Of a stretch of DNA of 64,000 nt, positions 9,466 through 19,053 are shown piece after piece. How positions within the stretch are numbered: the stretch's first letter is position 1; each line of letters starts with the position of its first letter. The stretch is from Salinispirillum sp. LH 10-3-1 (GTDB lineage Bacteria > Pseudomonadota > Gammaproteobacteria > Pseudomonadales > Natronospirillaceae), in NCBI RefSeq assembly GCF_030643825.1, contig NZ_CP101717.1, forward strand, positions 2,170,001-2,234,000, in the 5' to 3' direction. Below the pieces are notes generated by a model. The model worked only from the letters and a program-made list of their open reading frames with translations, had not been told where the DNA came from and ran no database searches. The translations under genes and the position numbers were made by a program.

Positions 9466-9953
9466 CAGCGTAACCGCGTAATCCGTTCTTGCTGACTGAC
9501 GACGTCCGTTAAACGAATACCGAATTTCTCGTTCACCATGACCACCTCACCGTGGGCGATCAAAGTACCGTTTACCAGCACATCCAAGGGCTCCCCGGCC
9601 AAACGATCCAGCTCAATCACCGAGCCTTGGTTCAACTGCAACAGATTACGGATGGGGATATCTGTACGCCCCACTTCCATCGCTATGGAGACTGGAATGT
9701 CTAGAATGACATCCAGATCCGGCGATGACTGGCCTGGACCTTTCGATTCGTCCATCAACTCTTCAAGCGGTGCTCGTGCGGCACCTTCCTCTTCTGCATC
9801 ATCACTGGCAACGTCATCGCCGGACTCGCTCATGGCCGCAGCCCATTCGTCAGCCAAACCGTCATCAGAGCTTTCAGCGGCTACTTCGTTCGCCAACTGA
9901 TCCGCATCAATGCCTTCTTCATTGTCTTCTGGTGGCAAGTTTTCGTCAGCCAT
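9465..9953 (-). CDS. fliN: Flagellar switch protein FliN
   Basis: C-ring protein that binds CheY-P together with FliM and controls rotation sense. Residues 1-75 are very acidic and low complexity. The SpoA domain occupies about 80-160 (ILDIPVSIAMEVGRTDIPIRNLLQLNQGS ending in GIRLTDVVS). Length 162 suits the pseudomonad type, which has such an acidic N-terminal extension. It lies between fliM and fliO. Confidence 0.96.
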   Translation of the reverse strand: MADENLPPEDNEEGIDADQLANEVAAESSDDGLADEWAAAMSESGDDVASDDAEEEGAARAPLEELMDESKGPGQSSPDLDVILDIPVSIAMEVGRTDIPIRNLLQLNQGSVIELDRLAGEPLDVLVNGTLIAHGEVVMVNEKFGIRLTDVVSQQERITRLR

Positions 9954-10013
9954 GAGTGTTCTCCTCCAGTGCCCTTACGGACGTAATAACCCAGTAAGCA
10001 ATCCCAGGGACGC

Positions 10014-11108
10014 TTATCGGCGTCGCATTCGTTTTTGCTGCTCTTCTATTTTCTTTTGCTCTGCCGCTTCCTCCGCCTCTCGACGTGCTTGCTGCAGCGC
10101 TCGGCGATTGGCAAGAACCACCGAAGCGATATCTGTTTCTTCACGACGTTCACGCTCCAGAGGTCGTTTAATCTTCAACGCCAGCTGATCGCGCGACTGC
10201 CCCAATTGTGTCTCGAAAATAGGGACGCCATTGGCCGACATAATGGTCGACTCCGGCATTTCAATGGGGATAATGTCACCCGGTTTGATGTCCACCAGAT
10301 GCTTCAGGGAAATATCACGCTGCGCTACCCGTGCCGTGATGGTAATTTTGGCGTCCATGATGTCACGCTGCAAAGACTGTACCCAACGTTCATCAATCTC
10401 GTCCACATCACTTTGCACACCGGCGTCCAGTATCTCGCGCACCGGCTCGATCATCGAGTACGGCAGCGTCACATGAAGATCACCGCCACCGCCGTCCAGC
10501 TCGACATGGAAGGTGCTGACGACGACAACTTCACTCGGACTGACAATGTTAGCCATCGCAGGGTTTACTTCGGAGGAAACGTACTCGAAGTCGACACCCA
10601 TCACCGCGCCCCACGCCTCTTTCATATCAGAGAACACTTGAGAGAGCACCATCTGTACGACGCGAATCTCCGTCGGGGTAAATTCTCGACCTTCTATCTT
10701 GGCGTGACGGCCATCACCACCAAAGAAATTGTCTACCAGCTTGAAGACCAACTTGGCGTCCAAAATAAAGAGTGCAGTGCCACGCAGCGGCCTGACCTTT
10801 ACCAAGTTCAGGCTGGTCGGTACGTACAGAGTATGTATGTACTCACCGAACTTGAGAATCTGAATACCACCAGACGCCACGTCGGCACTGCGCCGCAAGA
10901 AATTAAACATGCTGATGCGCGTATAGCGCGCAAAGCGCTCATTGATCATTTCCAGCGTCGGCATACGCCCACGAACGATACGGTCCTGACTGGTTATGTC
11001 ATAGGGCCGCACACCATCGGGGTCAACCGCGCCGTCCTCTTCAACGGCACCGTCATCGATACCGTGTAAGAGCGCATCAATTTCGTCTTGTGACAGTAAG
11101 TCCTGCAT
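10014..11108 (-). CDS. fliM: Flagellar switch protein FliM
   Basis: Rotor switch protein linking CheY-P binding to FliG. The N-terminus MQDLLSQDEIDALLHG is the CheY-P-binding peptide. The middle CheC-like domain runs from about residue 45 to 230 (INERFARYTRISMFNFLRRSADV) and the C-terminal SpoA domain from about 250 to 325. An Arg/Glu/Gln-rich coiled tail of about 40 residues follows. Length 364 is slightly above the E. coli protein (334) because of that tail. It starts 10 bp after fliL. Confidence 0.97.
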   Translation of the reverse strand: MQDLLSQDEIDALLHGIDDGAVEEDGAVDPDGVRPYDITSQDRIVRGRMPTLEMINERFARYTRISMFNFLRRSADVASGGIQILKFGEYIHTLYVPTSLNLVKVRPLRGTALFILDAKLVFKLVDNFFGGDGRHAKIEGREFTPTEIRVVQMVLSQVFSDMKEAWGAVMGVDFEYVSSEVNPAMANIVSPSEVVVVSTFHVELDGGGGDLHVTLPYSMIEPVREILDAGVQSDVDEIDERWVQSLQRDIMDAKITITARVAQRDISLKHLVDIKPGDIIPIEMPESTIMSANGVPIFETQLGQSRDQLALKIKRPLERERREETDIASVVLANRRALQQARREAEEAAEQKKIEEQQKRMRRR

Positions 11109-11118
11109 AGTCGTGCCT

Positions 11119-11628
11119 TTACTGGATCACGTAATTGGTAAACAGCACCGACTCAATGCCAGGCTGTCCGGTCAGCGTTTCCATCACCCCTTGCACAGCC
11201 TCGGTGATACTCTGTACAAGTTCCTCTCGCCCGGCGTCCGTTTGTAAATCACTGAAGTCGCGTTCGCTGAGCGTCTGTATAATGTTGTTGCGCACCAAGG
11301 GCATGTGTTGTGTCAATACATCTAATGCACGTTGATCACGCGTTCTAATCGCAATGTCGGCTTTAAGAAAGCGTTGCCGACTGTTTACTTCGTATGTGAC
11401 GATAAATTCAGGCGAGAGTGCCATGTAGTGGGCTGGCCCTCGCACTGCTTCTATGCCCATCAATTCAGGGTCTACCGGCTGGTTGGTCCAGCCACGGGTT
11501 AAGAACAGCGTTAAACCGACCGAAAGACCAATTACCAGCAATAACCCTATAACCATTAACAGAATTTTGAGGAGCTTGCGCTTACCTGCGCCATCGTCTT
11601 CTGTCACATCATTGTTTTGTTCAGTCAT
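11119..11628 (-). CDS. fliL: Flagellar basal body protein FliL
   Basis: Membrane protein forming a ring around the stator and supporting torque. A cytosolic acidic start is followed by one membrane helix at about residues 20-42 (ILLMVIGLLLVIGLSVGLTL) and a periplasmic domain with the stomatin-like fold expected of FliL (YMALSPEFIVTYEV ... LRVDIAIRT-like strands). The 169 residues match the family. It lies between fliK and fliM. Confidence 0.95.
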   Translation of the reverse strand: MTEQNNDVTEDDGAGKRKLLKILLMVIGLLLVIGLSVGLTLFLTRGWTNQPVDPELMGIEAVRGPAHYMALSPEFIVTYEVNSRQRFLKADIAIRTRDQRALDVLTQHMPLVRNNIIQTLSERDFSDLQTDAGREELVQSITEAVQGVMETLTGQPGIESVLFTNYVIQ

Positions 11629-11663
11629 TATCGCCTCGTCAAAATAGTCGCTGAATCACTGCA

Positions 11664-13358
11664 TTATACATAATGATCCACTAATCCCACGCTTCGGCGT
11701 ACATTATCTGTGGCGACCAACGCTTCGCCTTCTTCATCCTGACCATTCGAGCCGCCGTCACCATTGCCCTCAGCACGCTCTCGATCCTGTTGGGACTGAT
11801 CCGACACATTTACGTCAACCTTAGCGAACCCTTGTTGCTCCAGCATTTCGCGCAAACGATGCGCATGCTGTTCCAGTAGGTCGCGCACCACCGGCTGATG
11901 GGTCACCACCTGCACCTGAACCTGTTCATTCGTGGTAGTAATACGAATATCTAACTTACCCAAGTCCGGTGGATCTAACCGAATGGTAGCCGTTTGAATA
12001 TCGCGGCTCACCATCATCACCAGGCGTTCCGTGAGCCTATGTGTCACCTCAGTGGCACTGTTGCGCACGGGTAGCTCGCGCTCCAGATGCTGCTTGATCA
12101 AGGCTTCTGTATCCTGGCGCGCAATGTTTTCGCGCACCACGGCTGCATCCATCGGCTGGCGTACCAAGGTTGCTTCATCGGTCACCAGATTATTGGTGTT
12201 ACCTGCCGTGGCCACATTGGCTGCCAAGTTACTGGCTGCGCTGCTGGTGCTGCTGCCCTGCGAAGATTCACTGCCTGGCTTGCGGGAGCCGGTTACGGTA
12301 TCAGTGTCCGCATCGGACTCCGCCTCAGCCGCTAATGCGGCTACTGTATTCAATATAGTTGGCGCTTGTTCAATATCATCCGCCCCAGCACCGCTCGCAC
12401 TCTCTTTAGTGTCGGCTGAGGTATCGGTAGACGGAAGCCCGCTCATTGTAGAATCCGCCGCAACGCTGGCTAAAGTTTCTTTAGAGTCCTCTGCATTGCC
12501 TACCAAGTTGGCAGCCCACTGCTTTAGCAGCGCTCTCTGATCGTCGGACAACACAGCTAACGCGCTACGGTCAACGGGTACAGGATCTGTCGTCGCGACT
12601 TCATCGTCCGTTGCACTGTCGAGCTCGAGCTCTTCGATAAAGGTCTGTAACGAGGCAAGCAATGCTGCTAACGCTCCATCTTCGGCATCGTCATACTGGA
12701 CTGCACTCGCATCAAGGTTTGCCTTACGCTCCATGTCAGCCAAAACAAGCTCACGCAGTCGTTCCAGACCACCATCACGCAATGCCGCTAAAACGCTTTC
12801 TGGCATATCTTCGACACCCGGAGATACTGCCTGCAATACCGCACGCAATGCTTCGGCTTCCTCATCGGTCAACGCCAATTCATTAAGATCGGATGGAACC
12901 GAATCTACGTCCGCATCTATTTCCTGCATGACTTCAATAGAAATGCTCACACCTTCTGGTAGGCTCGGCAATTCTTCCAGAGCGTAGGACTGCTCTCCCG
13001 ACACAGCAAGCCGTGTATTATCGGCATCAGGCGGCAAGAAATTTCCTGAAACAGGCAATATGCTTGAATGATTTGCAGGTAATTTGTTGCCGCTTTGTGC
13101 CGCTTGGCTTGCCCTTGCCTCTTGGCGTTCTAATGCGGATTGCTGCGTAGATTGATTTTGGTTGCGCACCTGGGCTTGCTCAGGCTTTACTCGGGCCGAG
13201 CGCGCTTGTGCCGTCTCATAATGGCGACTAAAGCCGCGATCTTCCCGCGCTGCAGGCTGCTGGTCAGCGCCCTGTGCGGCACTGGGTGCGCGCACGGCCG
13301 TGCGCGAAGCAGTGTCATTATTTGAATTGACAGAAATAATGTTATCCAGCATACCCAT
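11664..13358 (-). CDS. fliK: Hook-length control protein FliK
   Basis: Secreted molecular ruler that stops hook growth and triggers the FlhB specificity switch. The first ~430 residues are low complexity, rich in Ala, Ser, Asp, Glu and Gln, as expected of the ruler part. The C-terminal Flg_hook domain occupies about 440-530 (TIRLDPPDLGKLDIRI ... VRDLLEQHAHRLREMLEQQG). At 564 residues it is longer than Salmonella FliK (405), notable beside the giant hook protein at 51-56 kb because FliK length helps set hook length. A sigma-54 element lies 30 bp upstream. Confidence 0.93.
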   Translation of the reverse strand: MGMLDNIISVNSNNDTASRTAVRAPSAAQGADQQPAAREDRGFSRHYETAQARSARVKPEQAQVRNQNQSTQQSALERQEARASQAAQSGNKLPANHSSILPVSGNFLPPDADNTRLAVSGEQSYALEELPSLPEGVSISIEVMQEIDADVDSVPSDLNELALTDEEAEALRAVLQAVSPGVEDMPESVLAALRDGGLERLRELVLADMERKANLDASAVQYDDAEDGALAALLASLQTFIEELELDSATDDEVATTDPVPVDRSALAVLSDDQRALLKQWAANLVGNAEDSKETLASVAADSTMSGLPSTDTSADTKESASGAGADDIEQAPTILNTVAALAAEAESDADTDTVTGSRKPGSESSQGSSTSSAASNLAANVATAGNTNNLVTDEATLVRQPMDAAVVRENIARQDTEALIKQHLERELPVRNSATEVTHRLTERLVMMVSRDIQTATIRLDPPDLGKLDIRITTTNEQVQVQVVTHQPVVRDLLEQHAHRLREMLEQQGFAKVDVNVSDQSQQDRERAEGNGDGGSNGQDEEGEALVATDNVRRSVGLVDHYV

Positions 13359-13387
13359 TACCGCATCAGTGGTTTCAGAGTAATTAC

Positions 13388-13403
13388 AGCAAAAAGTAAG
13401 CCA
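13388..13403 (-). promoter_or_regulatory. Likely sigma-54 promoter of the fliK-flhB operon
   Basis: The minus strand reads TGGCTTACTTTTTGCT: TGGC at -24, TTGCT at -12, correct 10-bp spacing between GG and GC, but the A/C/G after GGC are not kept. It lies 30 bp from fliK, in the only gap of the region. Confidence 0.6.
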
Positions 13404-13466
13404 GAAAATAAATCAGGTAGGTTTGTAACGTTTTAAGCAGTCAAAAGTCAGCGACAAAGCACTTCA

Positions 13467-13808
13467 TCAATTAAGAAATCGTGTGGCCAATGCTTCAGCC
13501 ACGATACCTTTTTCCTCTTTTATTTGTGCAACTTGCTCGGCGACGCCAGCATCCTCCTGCACCTCCATTGCATGATGCTCCAGCGCTTTGCAGAGGTTCG
13601 CTAGTTTGATTGCCCCGATGTTCGACGAACTCCCCTTAAACGCATGCGCAGCACGCCGTAAGCGCTGCCAATCGCCGACCGCCTCGAGAATATCATTCAT
13701 ACGATCATCCGCATCACTGATGAAGGTTTCAATCAGCAATATAAAATCTTCTTCCATGATGTTCTGCAGCTCTGTCAGTGCACGAAGATCAAGGCTGTCA
13801 TTGCTCAT
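13467..13808 (-). CDS. Hpt-domain phosphotransfer protein
   Basis: Small all-helical phosphotransfer protein of 113 residues. The histidine is at position 55 within AHAFKGSSSNIGA, matching the Hpt signature HxxKGxSxxxGA. It overlaps the 3' end of the response-regulator/phosphatase gene by 11 bp, so the two are translationally coupled and it is a plausible phosphodonor or acceptor for that receiver. A histidine kinase partner is not encoded here. As I recall, the same STAS-regulator-Hpt trio occurs beside fliK in pseudomonads. Confidence 0.88.
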   Translation of the reverse strand: MSNDSLDLRALTELQNIMEEDFILLIETFISDADDRMNDILEAVGDWQRLRRAAHAFKGSSSNIGAIKLANLCKALEHHAMEVQEDAGVAEQVAQIKEEKGIVAEALATRFLN

Positions 13809-15504
13809 TACCTACCTCACCCAGTCGTCTGCGTGGCCACTCAAAATCGACTTCTACCTGATTGCCGCAACCAAAATACTCCACTCGCGTGCAGAGCTTG
13901 CGCAATAAGTTCAGTCCGCGACCACTGTAATTCAAATCCGTCCCTTCATCATACACACGCCCCGCGTGATTAAAACCATTACCGGAATCTTCTACTCGCA
14001 CTGTAATGCGACCACCGCGCCCCAAGGGTATTTGCCGCAACAATAGACGCACCTCGCCGTGCACCAATTGTTCCAAGCGCTCTTGACGCTCCTGATAATA
14101 ACGCCCGAAACCGGCTCCGGTCTTTTTCAACCCACTGTCGAGTTGCAGTACGCCGTGTTCCAGCGCGTTCGAATACAGCTCAGCAATCAGCGTGTACAGC
14201 TGACTGATATAGGGTTTTAAGCCTTCCGTTTCACTCAATACATGCATCACCAACGGCATTGGATTGTGATTTTTCAGGGTAATGGTTGAAAAAATAAAAC
14301 TGACTTCCCAATCCAGTGCCGGAGGAATCCGATCAGCAGCCTCTTCTAGATACTCCAAATCGGCCACCACAGGGTCAGACATCGTGACTTCGACGAGCGT
14401 AATATCGTCACTACGCTCACCAATACCAATAAAGCTGTCTACTGCGGTCAGCAAATCGGGATAAATGTCCTCCGGTCGTGCGGCGTCTTGAAACACCGCT
14501 CGCAAGCGATCTTCACCAAACATCGTCAAATCTTCGTTTTCAGCCTCAATGATGCCATCCGACCACAGAAACAAGCGATCCCCGTTCTGCATCGAGAACT
14601 CTTCGGTCAGCACCGTGAACTTCTTGCCGGTCGTTATGCCGAGAGGAATATTGCTCGAACCAAAGGGTAATATCTGCCCGGACGATGCGTAGTACAGGTA
14701 GCAGTCCGGCACCCCGCCCAGCCATAACCGAGCGGTCTTTTCCGCCATATCGATATGGACGGCAGCGCCACAACAAAAAATACCGGTAGGCAGTATTTTG
14801 CAGAGCTTGTTATTCATTTCCCGGATAATTTCTTCCAACTCGAAGCCCTTGGAAGTCATACCATAAAACGTGTCAGCAATGGGCATCGCCCCTATTGCTG
14901 CGGGTAAGCCATGCCCGGTAAAGTCACCCAAGAAAACGTGTAGCCCGCCATCGGGGCGATGTTGGGCCAATACGGTATCACCGTTGAACATGGCGATGGG
15001 CGACAAGGAATAACGGATATTGCTGGCGGCCAAACTGCCAGAATAGGTCACATTGTCGAACACATTCTTTGCAACCGTTTGCTCCAGCAGCAACTGCCGA
15101 TGATTATCACTCAGCGCAGCATGCATACTACGCATCCGCCCAAAAGCCTTGATTTTGGCTTTCAAGATAAGACTGTTGTAAGGCTTAGAGAGGAAGTCAT
15201 CACCGCCAGATTCAAGGCAGCGCGTAAGAGAATCAACGTCTTGTAGAGACGTTAAGAAGATAATCGGTACCAACTCTTCACCCGCCAGTTCACGAATAGC
15301 GCGGGCTGCCTCAAAGCCATCTTTTATCGGCATCAAGGCATCTAACAATACGATATCGTGCCGTCCGCGCTCATAAAGCTCCACCGCTTGTGCGCCATTA
15401 ACGGCCAGCGACACTGAGTGGCCTTCTCGGCTGATAATCCGTGAGAGAATCAGCCGATCCGTTTCGTTATCCTCGGCGATCAGTATCTTGAGGACATCTT
15501 TCAT
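13798..15504 (-). CDS. Response regulator fused to PP2C phosphatase and anti-sigma-type ATPase (HsbR-like)
   Basis: Three-domain partner-switching regulator. Residues 1-125 form a receiver (acidic pair in LIAEDNE, phosphoacceptor D55 in VLLDALMP). Residues about 170-375 form a SpoIIE/PP2C phosphatase (LGDFTGHGLPAA). The last ~130 residues form an RsbW-like ATPase (ELYSNALEHG, RVEDSGNGF). Receiver phosphorylation would decide whether it dephosphorylates or phosphorylates the STAS protein encoded 4 bp upstream. I choose the ATG at 15502-15504; an upstream in-frame TTG would overlap the STAS gene and has no ribosome site. The architecture matches P. aeruginosa HsbR, which works with HsbA on FlgM; the functional link is inference. 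Confidence 0.88.
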   Translation of the reverse strand: MKDVLKILIAEDNETDRLILSRIISREGHSVSLAVNGAQAVELYERGRHDIVLLDALMPIKDGFEAARAIRELAGEELVPIIFLTSLQDVDSLTRCLESGGDDFLSKPYNSLILKAKIKAFGRMRSMHAALSDNHRQLLLEQTVAKNVFDNVTYSGSLAASNIRYSLSPIAMFNGDTVLAQHRPDGGLHVFLGDFTGHGLPAAIGAMPIADTFYGMTSKGFELEEIIREMNNKLCKILPTGIFCCGAAVHIDMAEKTARLWLGGVPDCYLYYASSGQILPFGSSNIPLGITTGKKFTVLTEEFSMQNGDRLFLWSDGIIEAENEDLTMFGEDRLRAVFQDAARPEDIYPDLLTAVDSFIGIGERSDDITLVEVTMSDPVVADLEYLEEAADRIPPALDWEVSFIFSTITLKNHNPMPLVMHVLSETEGLKPYISQLYTLIAELYSNALEHGVLQLDSGLKKTGAGFGRYYQERQERLEQLVHGEVRLLLRQIPLGRGGRITVRVEDSGNGFNHAGRVYDEGTDLNYSGRGLNLLRKLCTRVEYFGCGNQVEVDFEWPRRRLGEVGNEQ

Positions 15505-15508
15505 ATTG

Positions 15509-15814
15509 CTATTCGAGCGTGAACAATTGACCAAAATTAGAAATGGTCAGAATTTTTTTAACATCGGGGTTACTGTTAACAATGCGGATATCGGCACTGT
15601 CCCCGCCCGCATGGTCACGCAATAACAACAACATACCCAGAGCGGAACTGTCGAGGTAAGTCGCATCGGTCATATCTATGACATAGTGTTTAACGTCCGC
15701 TGGCGCGGATTCGTAGAGCTTCCGGAACTCTTGATGCGAGCTGAAATCAAATCGCCCAGATACCTGAATGGTGAGCGTTGAGCGGTCTTCCGATGGTTGG
15801 GCTGTTACGGTCAT
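15509..15814 (-). CDS. STAS-domain anti-sigma factor antagonist (HsbA-like)
   Basis: Single STAS domain of 101 residues. The conserved loop DATYLDSSALGMLLLL places the phosphorylatable serine at S56 or S57. GAGGAA lies 8 nt before the ATG. It is followed after 4 bp by the phosphatase/kinase fusion. In P. aeruginosa the equivalent HsbA is phosphorylated on Ser56 and, when unphosphorylated, binds FlgM; whether that holds here is inferred from architecture only. It stands between fliJ and fliK, separated from fliJ by a REP hairpin, and no promoter is obvious. Confidence 0.88.
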   Translation of the reverse strand: MTVTAQPSEDRSTLTIQVSGRFDFSSHQEFRKLYESAPADVKHYVIDMTDATYLDSSALGMLLLLRDHAGGDSADIRIVNSNPDVKKILTISNFGQLFTLE

Positions 15815-15931
15815 GCCAGAAGTTCCTCAATAACAATCACTAAGAGTCTAGTGGGGAAAAATTCATTTGTCAGTAGAGTAAGTATTTATATCCAGAGATC
15901 ATCGGCAGGTGTGAACTACCGAATGCCGTCC

Positions 15932-15954
15932 GTCGGGCGGGTATTTATACCCGC
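15932..15954 (+). repeat. REP hairpin, class A
   Basis: Head GTCGG followed by the perfect palindrome GCGGGTATTTATACCCGC. One of a family scattered through the window (GTAGG head plus GCGGGTRT..AYACCCGC stem). It lies just beyond the fliJ stop. Confidence 0.85.
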
Positions 15955-15972
15955 AGACACTTCTAATCCTGT

Positions 15973-16422
15973 TCAAGACCGATTGTAGCGGCTTTGTTGT
16001 AACTGCTGTACCAATTCATCTAAATTTTTCTGCTCTTTTTTATCCGCCTCAAGCGTTTCCTGCATGACAACCTTTTCCACCATACCTTCCAGCGACTTGC
16101 GCTTCAGATACGCCTGTTGCCAAGCATCTTGTGCGCGCTGCACATCGACTTCCGCCAACTGAACCTGATACTCCTGCTTGGCAATAATACCCTTTAACTG
16201 CTCAATATAGTCCTGCAGACGACGCCACTGCATAATACTGACGGTCTGCTGCGCTTCACCCGTGACGGATTGATAATATTCTTCTTGGTAGGCCACCAGA
16301 TCGCGCAATTGGTTTTGCTGCTGTTCTAAGGTCACGCGCGCCATTTGGACATTCTGGCTTGCCTTTTCTTCTTGCTGGACGAACAGCTGCAAAACAACGC
16401 TTAAACGTTTAGAGCGTTTCAT
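15973..16422 (-). CDS. fliJ: Flagellar export chaperone/ATPase stalk protein FliJ
   Basis: Coiled-coil protein that fits in the FliI hexamer like the gamma subunit of F1-ATPase and contacts FlhA. The 149 residues are predicted almost wholly helical, rich in Gln, Glu and Lys with heptad-like spacing, beginning [21 protein letters not shown]. The ATG overlaps the fliI stop in an ATGA. Identification rests on size, composition and position as well as the N-terminal pattern. Confidence 0.9.
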   Translation of the reverse strand: MKRSKRLSVVLQLFVQQEEKASQNVQMARVTLEQQQNQLRDLVAYQEEYYQSVTGEAQQTVSIMQWRRLQDYIEQLKGIIAKQEYQVQLAEVDVQRAQDAWQQAYLKRKSLEGMVEKVVMQETLEADKKEQKNLDELVQQLQQSRYNRS

Positions 16423-17942
16423 GACGGTGCTTTCGGTACATTAACAGGCTTAATGCCTCCTTCTCGCCCACCCGGTGCTGACCCGCCACCGGCTTGCGCA
16501 GAGCCCGGCTGCACAGCGCCGCCTGACGGTGACATACGCCGCAAGGTACCGCCATCAGCAGTACCTGCGGCTGCGGGGCCATTGGCATTCTGCAGCAAGG
16601 CATTCAACAGCTGACCACTCTTTAGGTAATCAAATTTCTCACGCAGGCCTTGTTGCAAAAACTGACGCATCTGTGGCATTAGGTGAATGGCAGAATCCAG
16701 CTCTTTGTCTTGCCCTTTAGTATAGGCGCCAATGGTGATCAGATCCTGACTTTGCTGGTAACGCGAAAACAGCTGCTTGAAACGCTGGGCGGCCTTCAGA
16801 TGTCCTTCGCTAACGACCTGTGGCATTGCCCGGCTAATGGAAGCCTCGATATCGATGGCTGGATAATGACCCTGCTCAGCTAAGCGGCGCGACAGTACAA
16901 TGTGTCCATCGAGAATGGCGCGTGCGGAATCTGCCACCGGGTCTTGTTGGTCGTCGCCTTCCGTCAACACGGTATAAAATGCGGTAATTGAACCACCACC
17001 CTCCTCACCATTACCCGCCCGCTCGACCAAATGGGGCAAGCGCGCAAACACCGATGGCGGATACCCCTTGGTGGCTGGCGGCTCACCAATGGCCAGGGCG
17101 ATTTCACGTTGCGCTTGCGCGTACCGGGTCAAGGAGTCCATCAACAGCAGTACGTTCTTGCCTTGCCCGCGATAATATTCCGCTATGGCCGTGGTGTACT
17201 GCGCCGCGCGCAAGCGCAGCAACGGCGGGTCATCGGCAGGAGAGGCAACAACCACACTGCGTGCCAAGCCTTCCTCGCCGAGTATTTCATCGATAAATTC
17301 TTTTACTTCTCGTCCACGTTCACCAATCAACCCCACAATGATGATATCGGCATTGGTGAAACGGGTCATCATCCCGAGCAACACCGACTTACCGACACCC
17401 GAACCAGCGAACAGACCCAAGCGCTGCCCTCGTCCAACGGATAGCATGGCGTTTATGGCTTTGATACCAACATCAAGTGGCTCACGAATCGGCTGCCGAT
17501 GCATAGGATTGATGTATTCGCCGTTGAGCGGCTGGCGTGAACGACAATGCAGAGGGCCTTTACCGTCAATAGGCTCCCCAAAACCGTTAACAACCCGACT
17601 CAGCAATTCGTCACCGATGACCAGCTCCGATGCGCTGGCAATCGGCACCACCGTAGCGCCGGCCCGCAAGTGCCCCATGGCTTGCACAGGCATAAGAAAG
17701 GTTTTGTCTTCGGTAAAGCCGACCACTTCCGCTTCGACCGTTTGATGGGCGTCTTTAACCAGACAACGATCACCGACCGAAACGGACAACCCCGAGGCCT
17801 CCAACGTCAGCCCAACCAAGCGGGTCAGCTTACCCGCGACCGGTGGCTCGACGAAATCCGGCGTGCGCGCCAGAATTTGCTGTAGTTTCGTACCCAGTTT
17901 ACTGCTGCTCATTGCGCTCATCGTCACTGGGTTCATCTTCAC
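16419..17942 (-). CDS. fliI: Flagellum-specific ATPase FliI with C-terminal extension
   Basis: Hexameric ATPase that unloads export substrates from chaperones. Walker A is in [15 protein letters not shown] and Walker B in [17 protein letters not shown], followed by the family motif [17 protein letters not shown]. The catalytic core ends at [10 protein letters not shown] Gly/Ala/Pro/Ser-rich tail of about 54 residues (454-507) then brings the length to 507, against about 440-460 usually. The start is uncertain: GTG at 17942 and ATGs at 17936, 17921 and 17912 are all in frame within the overlap with fliH, and none has a strong ribosome site. The longest is given. Confidence 0.95.
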   Translation of the reverse strand: MKMNPVTMSAMSSSKLGTKLQQILARTPDFVEPPVAGKLTRLVGLTLEASGLSVSVGDRCLVKDAHQTVEAEVVGFTEDKTFLMPVQAMGHLRAGATVVPIASASELVIGDELLSRVVNGFGEPIDGKGPLHCRSRQPLNGEYINPMHRQPIREPLDVGIKAINAMLSVGRGQRLGLFAGSGVGKSVLLGMMTRFTNADIIIVGLIGERGREVKEFIDEILGEEGLARSVVVASPADDPPLLRLRAAQYTTAIAEYYRGQGKNVLLLMDSLTRYAQAQREIALAIGEPPATKGYPPSVFARLPHLVERAGNGEEGGGSITAFYTVLTEGDDQQDPVADSARAILDGHIVLSRRLAEQGHYPAIDIEASISRAMPQVVSEGHLKAAQRFKQLFSRYQQSQDLITIGAYTKGQDKELDSAIHLMPQMRQFLQQGLREKFDYLKSGQLLNALLQNANGPAAAGTADGGTLRRMSPSGGAVQPGSAQAGGGSAPGGREGGIKPVNVPKAPS

Positions 17943-18915
17943 CGAGCTCAGAATCTGATTGCGGAGTGTCTGTTTGCGTCGAGGGCTCCGCTTCTACGTG
18001 AGTTGCGTCGCTATCCGCTAATGAGTCTTCGGAGCTTATTTGTGAAAAGGGTTCTACGTCGAGTGCATCATCAGGCGCTGCCGGTTCTGTCTCAACTTCT
18101 GGTTCAACTTCGGTCAACGCTTTAAAGCGTTCAGCGGTTAATGTCCGCAAGGGTTCGCTTAGCTCAGTACGATCGAGGTCTAACAAGGCCGCAATCTGCT
18201 GCTCATAGCGCGCCTGCAAGGTGTAATCCAACAGACTGTGCCGCGTTTTAATGACACAACCACCGGGTGACAGTGTTGCATCGGCATGTAGAGCGACGTG
18301 TTCCAGCCATGGGCGATCTATTTCAGTCAGGATGGCATAATCATCGGGATGCAAAGAAATATCCATCCGCTCATGCGCCACAGGCACGAGTTGAATGGCT
18401 TGATGTACGATCTGTTCAATTTGCTCTGGGGTATGCCGCAGAGACTCCACAACCAGACTTTGCGCAATGCGTAGAATAAGATCACGTACCACGGGGGTGA
18501 GTTCGTCTTCGAGAGCCGCCTCAGCGGTGTTTAGCTGATTCAGAATGGCACTGAAACGGTTAGCAAAATCGGCTTTGGCTTCGCCCAGCTCTTTTAATGC
18601 TTGAGCTTCGGCGGCCTCACGCCCTGCTTGCTCACCGGCCAGCTTGCCTGCCTCAAAGCCTTCTTGAAAGCCTTCTTCATGCCCTTGCTCAACACCAGCG
18701 GTATGTCCCAAGCTCACGCCTTCAGTAAAACCTTCTTCACGCGCCGCGTCACGAATCGCTTGAAGCTCGGCTGCAGAGGGCGGCAACAGCTCCTCTTCTT
18801 CCGGCTCCGCAGGCGTATCCTGTTCAGGTTCATTGACGACCTTGCCGTCTAAGCGCGGCAACTGCCACGTTTCTACGTGCAGTTTTTCACGCGTCGTGAA
18901 TGCCTTAGTGACCAA
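17899..18915 (-). CDS. fliH: Flagellar export ATPase regulator FliH with acidic tail
   Basis: Dimeric stator-like protein that binds FliI and tethers it to the C ring. A coiled region with GxxxG-type repeats lies around residues 60-115 ([25 protein letters not shown]), typical of FliH. The C-terminal FliI-binding domain runs to about residue 265. A further ~70 residues are almost entirely Glu, Asp, Ser, Pro and Thr, so the protein is 338 long against 235 in E. coli. The TTG at 18913-18915 is the start, with GGGAG 8 nt upstream. A class A REP hairpin stands between it and fliG. Confidence 0.92.
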   Translation of the reverse strand: MVTKAFTTREKLHVETWQLPRLDGKVVNEPEQDTPAEPEEEELLPPSAAELQAIRDAAREEGFTEGVSLGHTAGVEQGHEEGFQEGFEAGKLAGEQAGREAAEAQALKELGEAKADFANRFSAILNQLNTAEAALEDELTPVVRDLILRIAQSLVVESLRHTPEQIEQIVHQAIQLVPVAHERMDISLHPDDYAILTEIDRPWLEHVALHADATLSPGGCVIKTRHSLLDYTLQARYEQQIAALLDLDRTELSEPLRTLTAERFKALTEVEPEVETEPAAPDDALDVEPFSQISSEDSLADSDATHVEAEPSTQTDTPQSDSELGEDEPSDDERNEQQ

Positions 18916-18975
18916 GTCTTGTGCTCCCGAGGGGTGTTATCTAGTGTTTAAGAACCGTCTTCCGCACGAAACCTC

Positions 18976-18999
18976 GGCGGGTATAAATACCCGCCCTAC
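18976..18999 (-). repeat. REP hairpin, class A
   Basis: Palindrome GGCGGGTATAAATACCCGCC followed by CTAC, i.e. a GTAGG head on the minus strand. It lies between fliG and fliH inside the operon, where it could stabilise or attenuate the message. Confidence 0.88.
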
Positions 19000-19053
19000 G
19001 CCTACTATACCAGCGTGCGCGAACCATTCGGCCAGAGAGCTGGCCTCGAACGC

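Noticed and set aside
10035-11069. 344-residue plus-strand reading frame opposite fliM
   Set aside because: It is antisense to an unambiguous fliM, has composition typical of a reversed frame (His/Gln/Arg rich) and no recognisable motif.
12031-12540. 169-residue plus-strand reading frame opposite fliK
   Set aside because: Ser/Ala/Val-rich reversal of the low-complexity fliK sequence.
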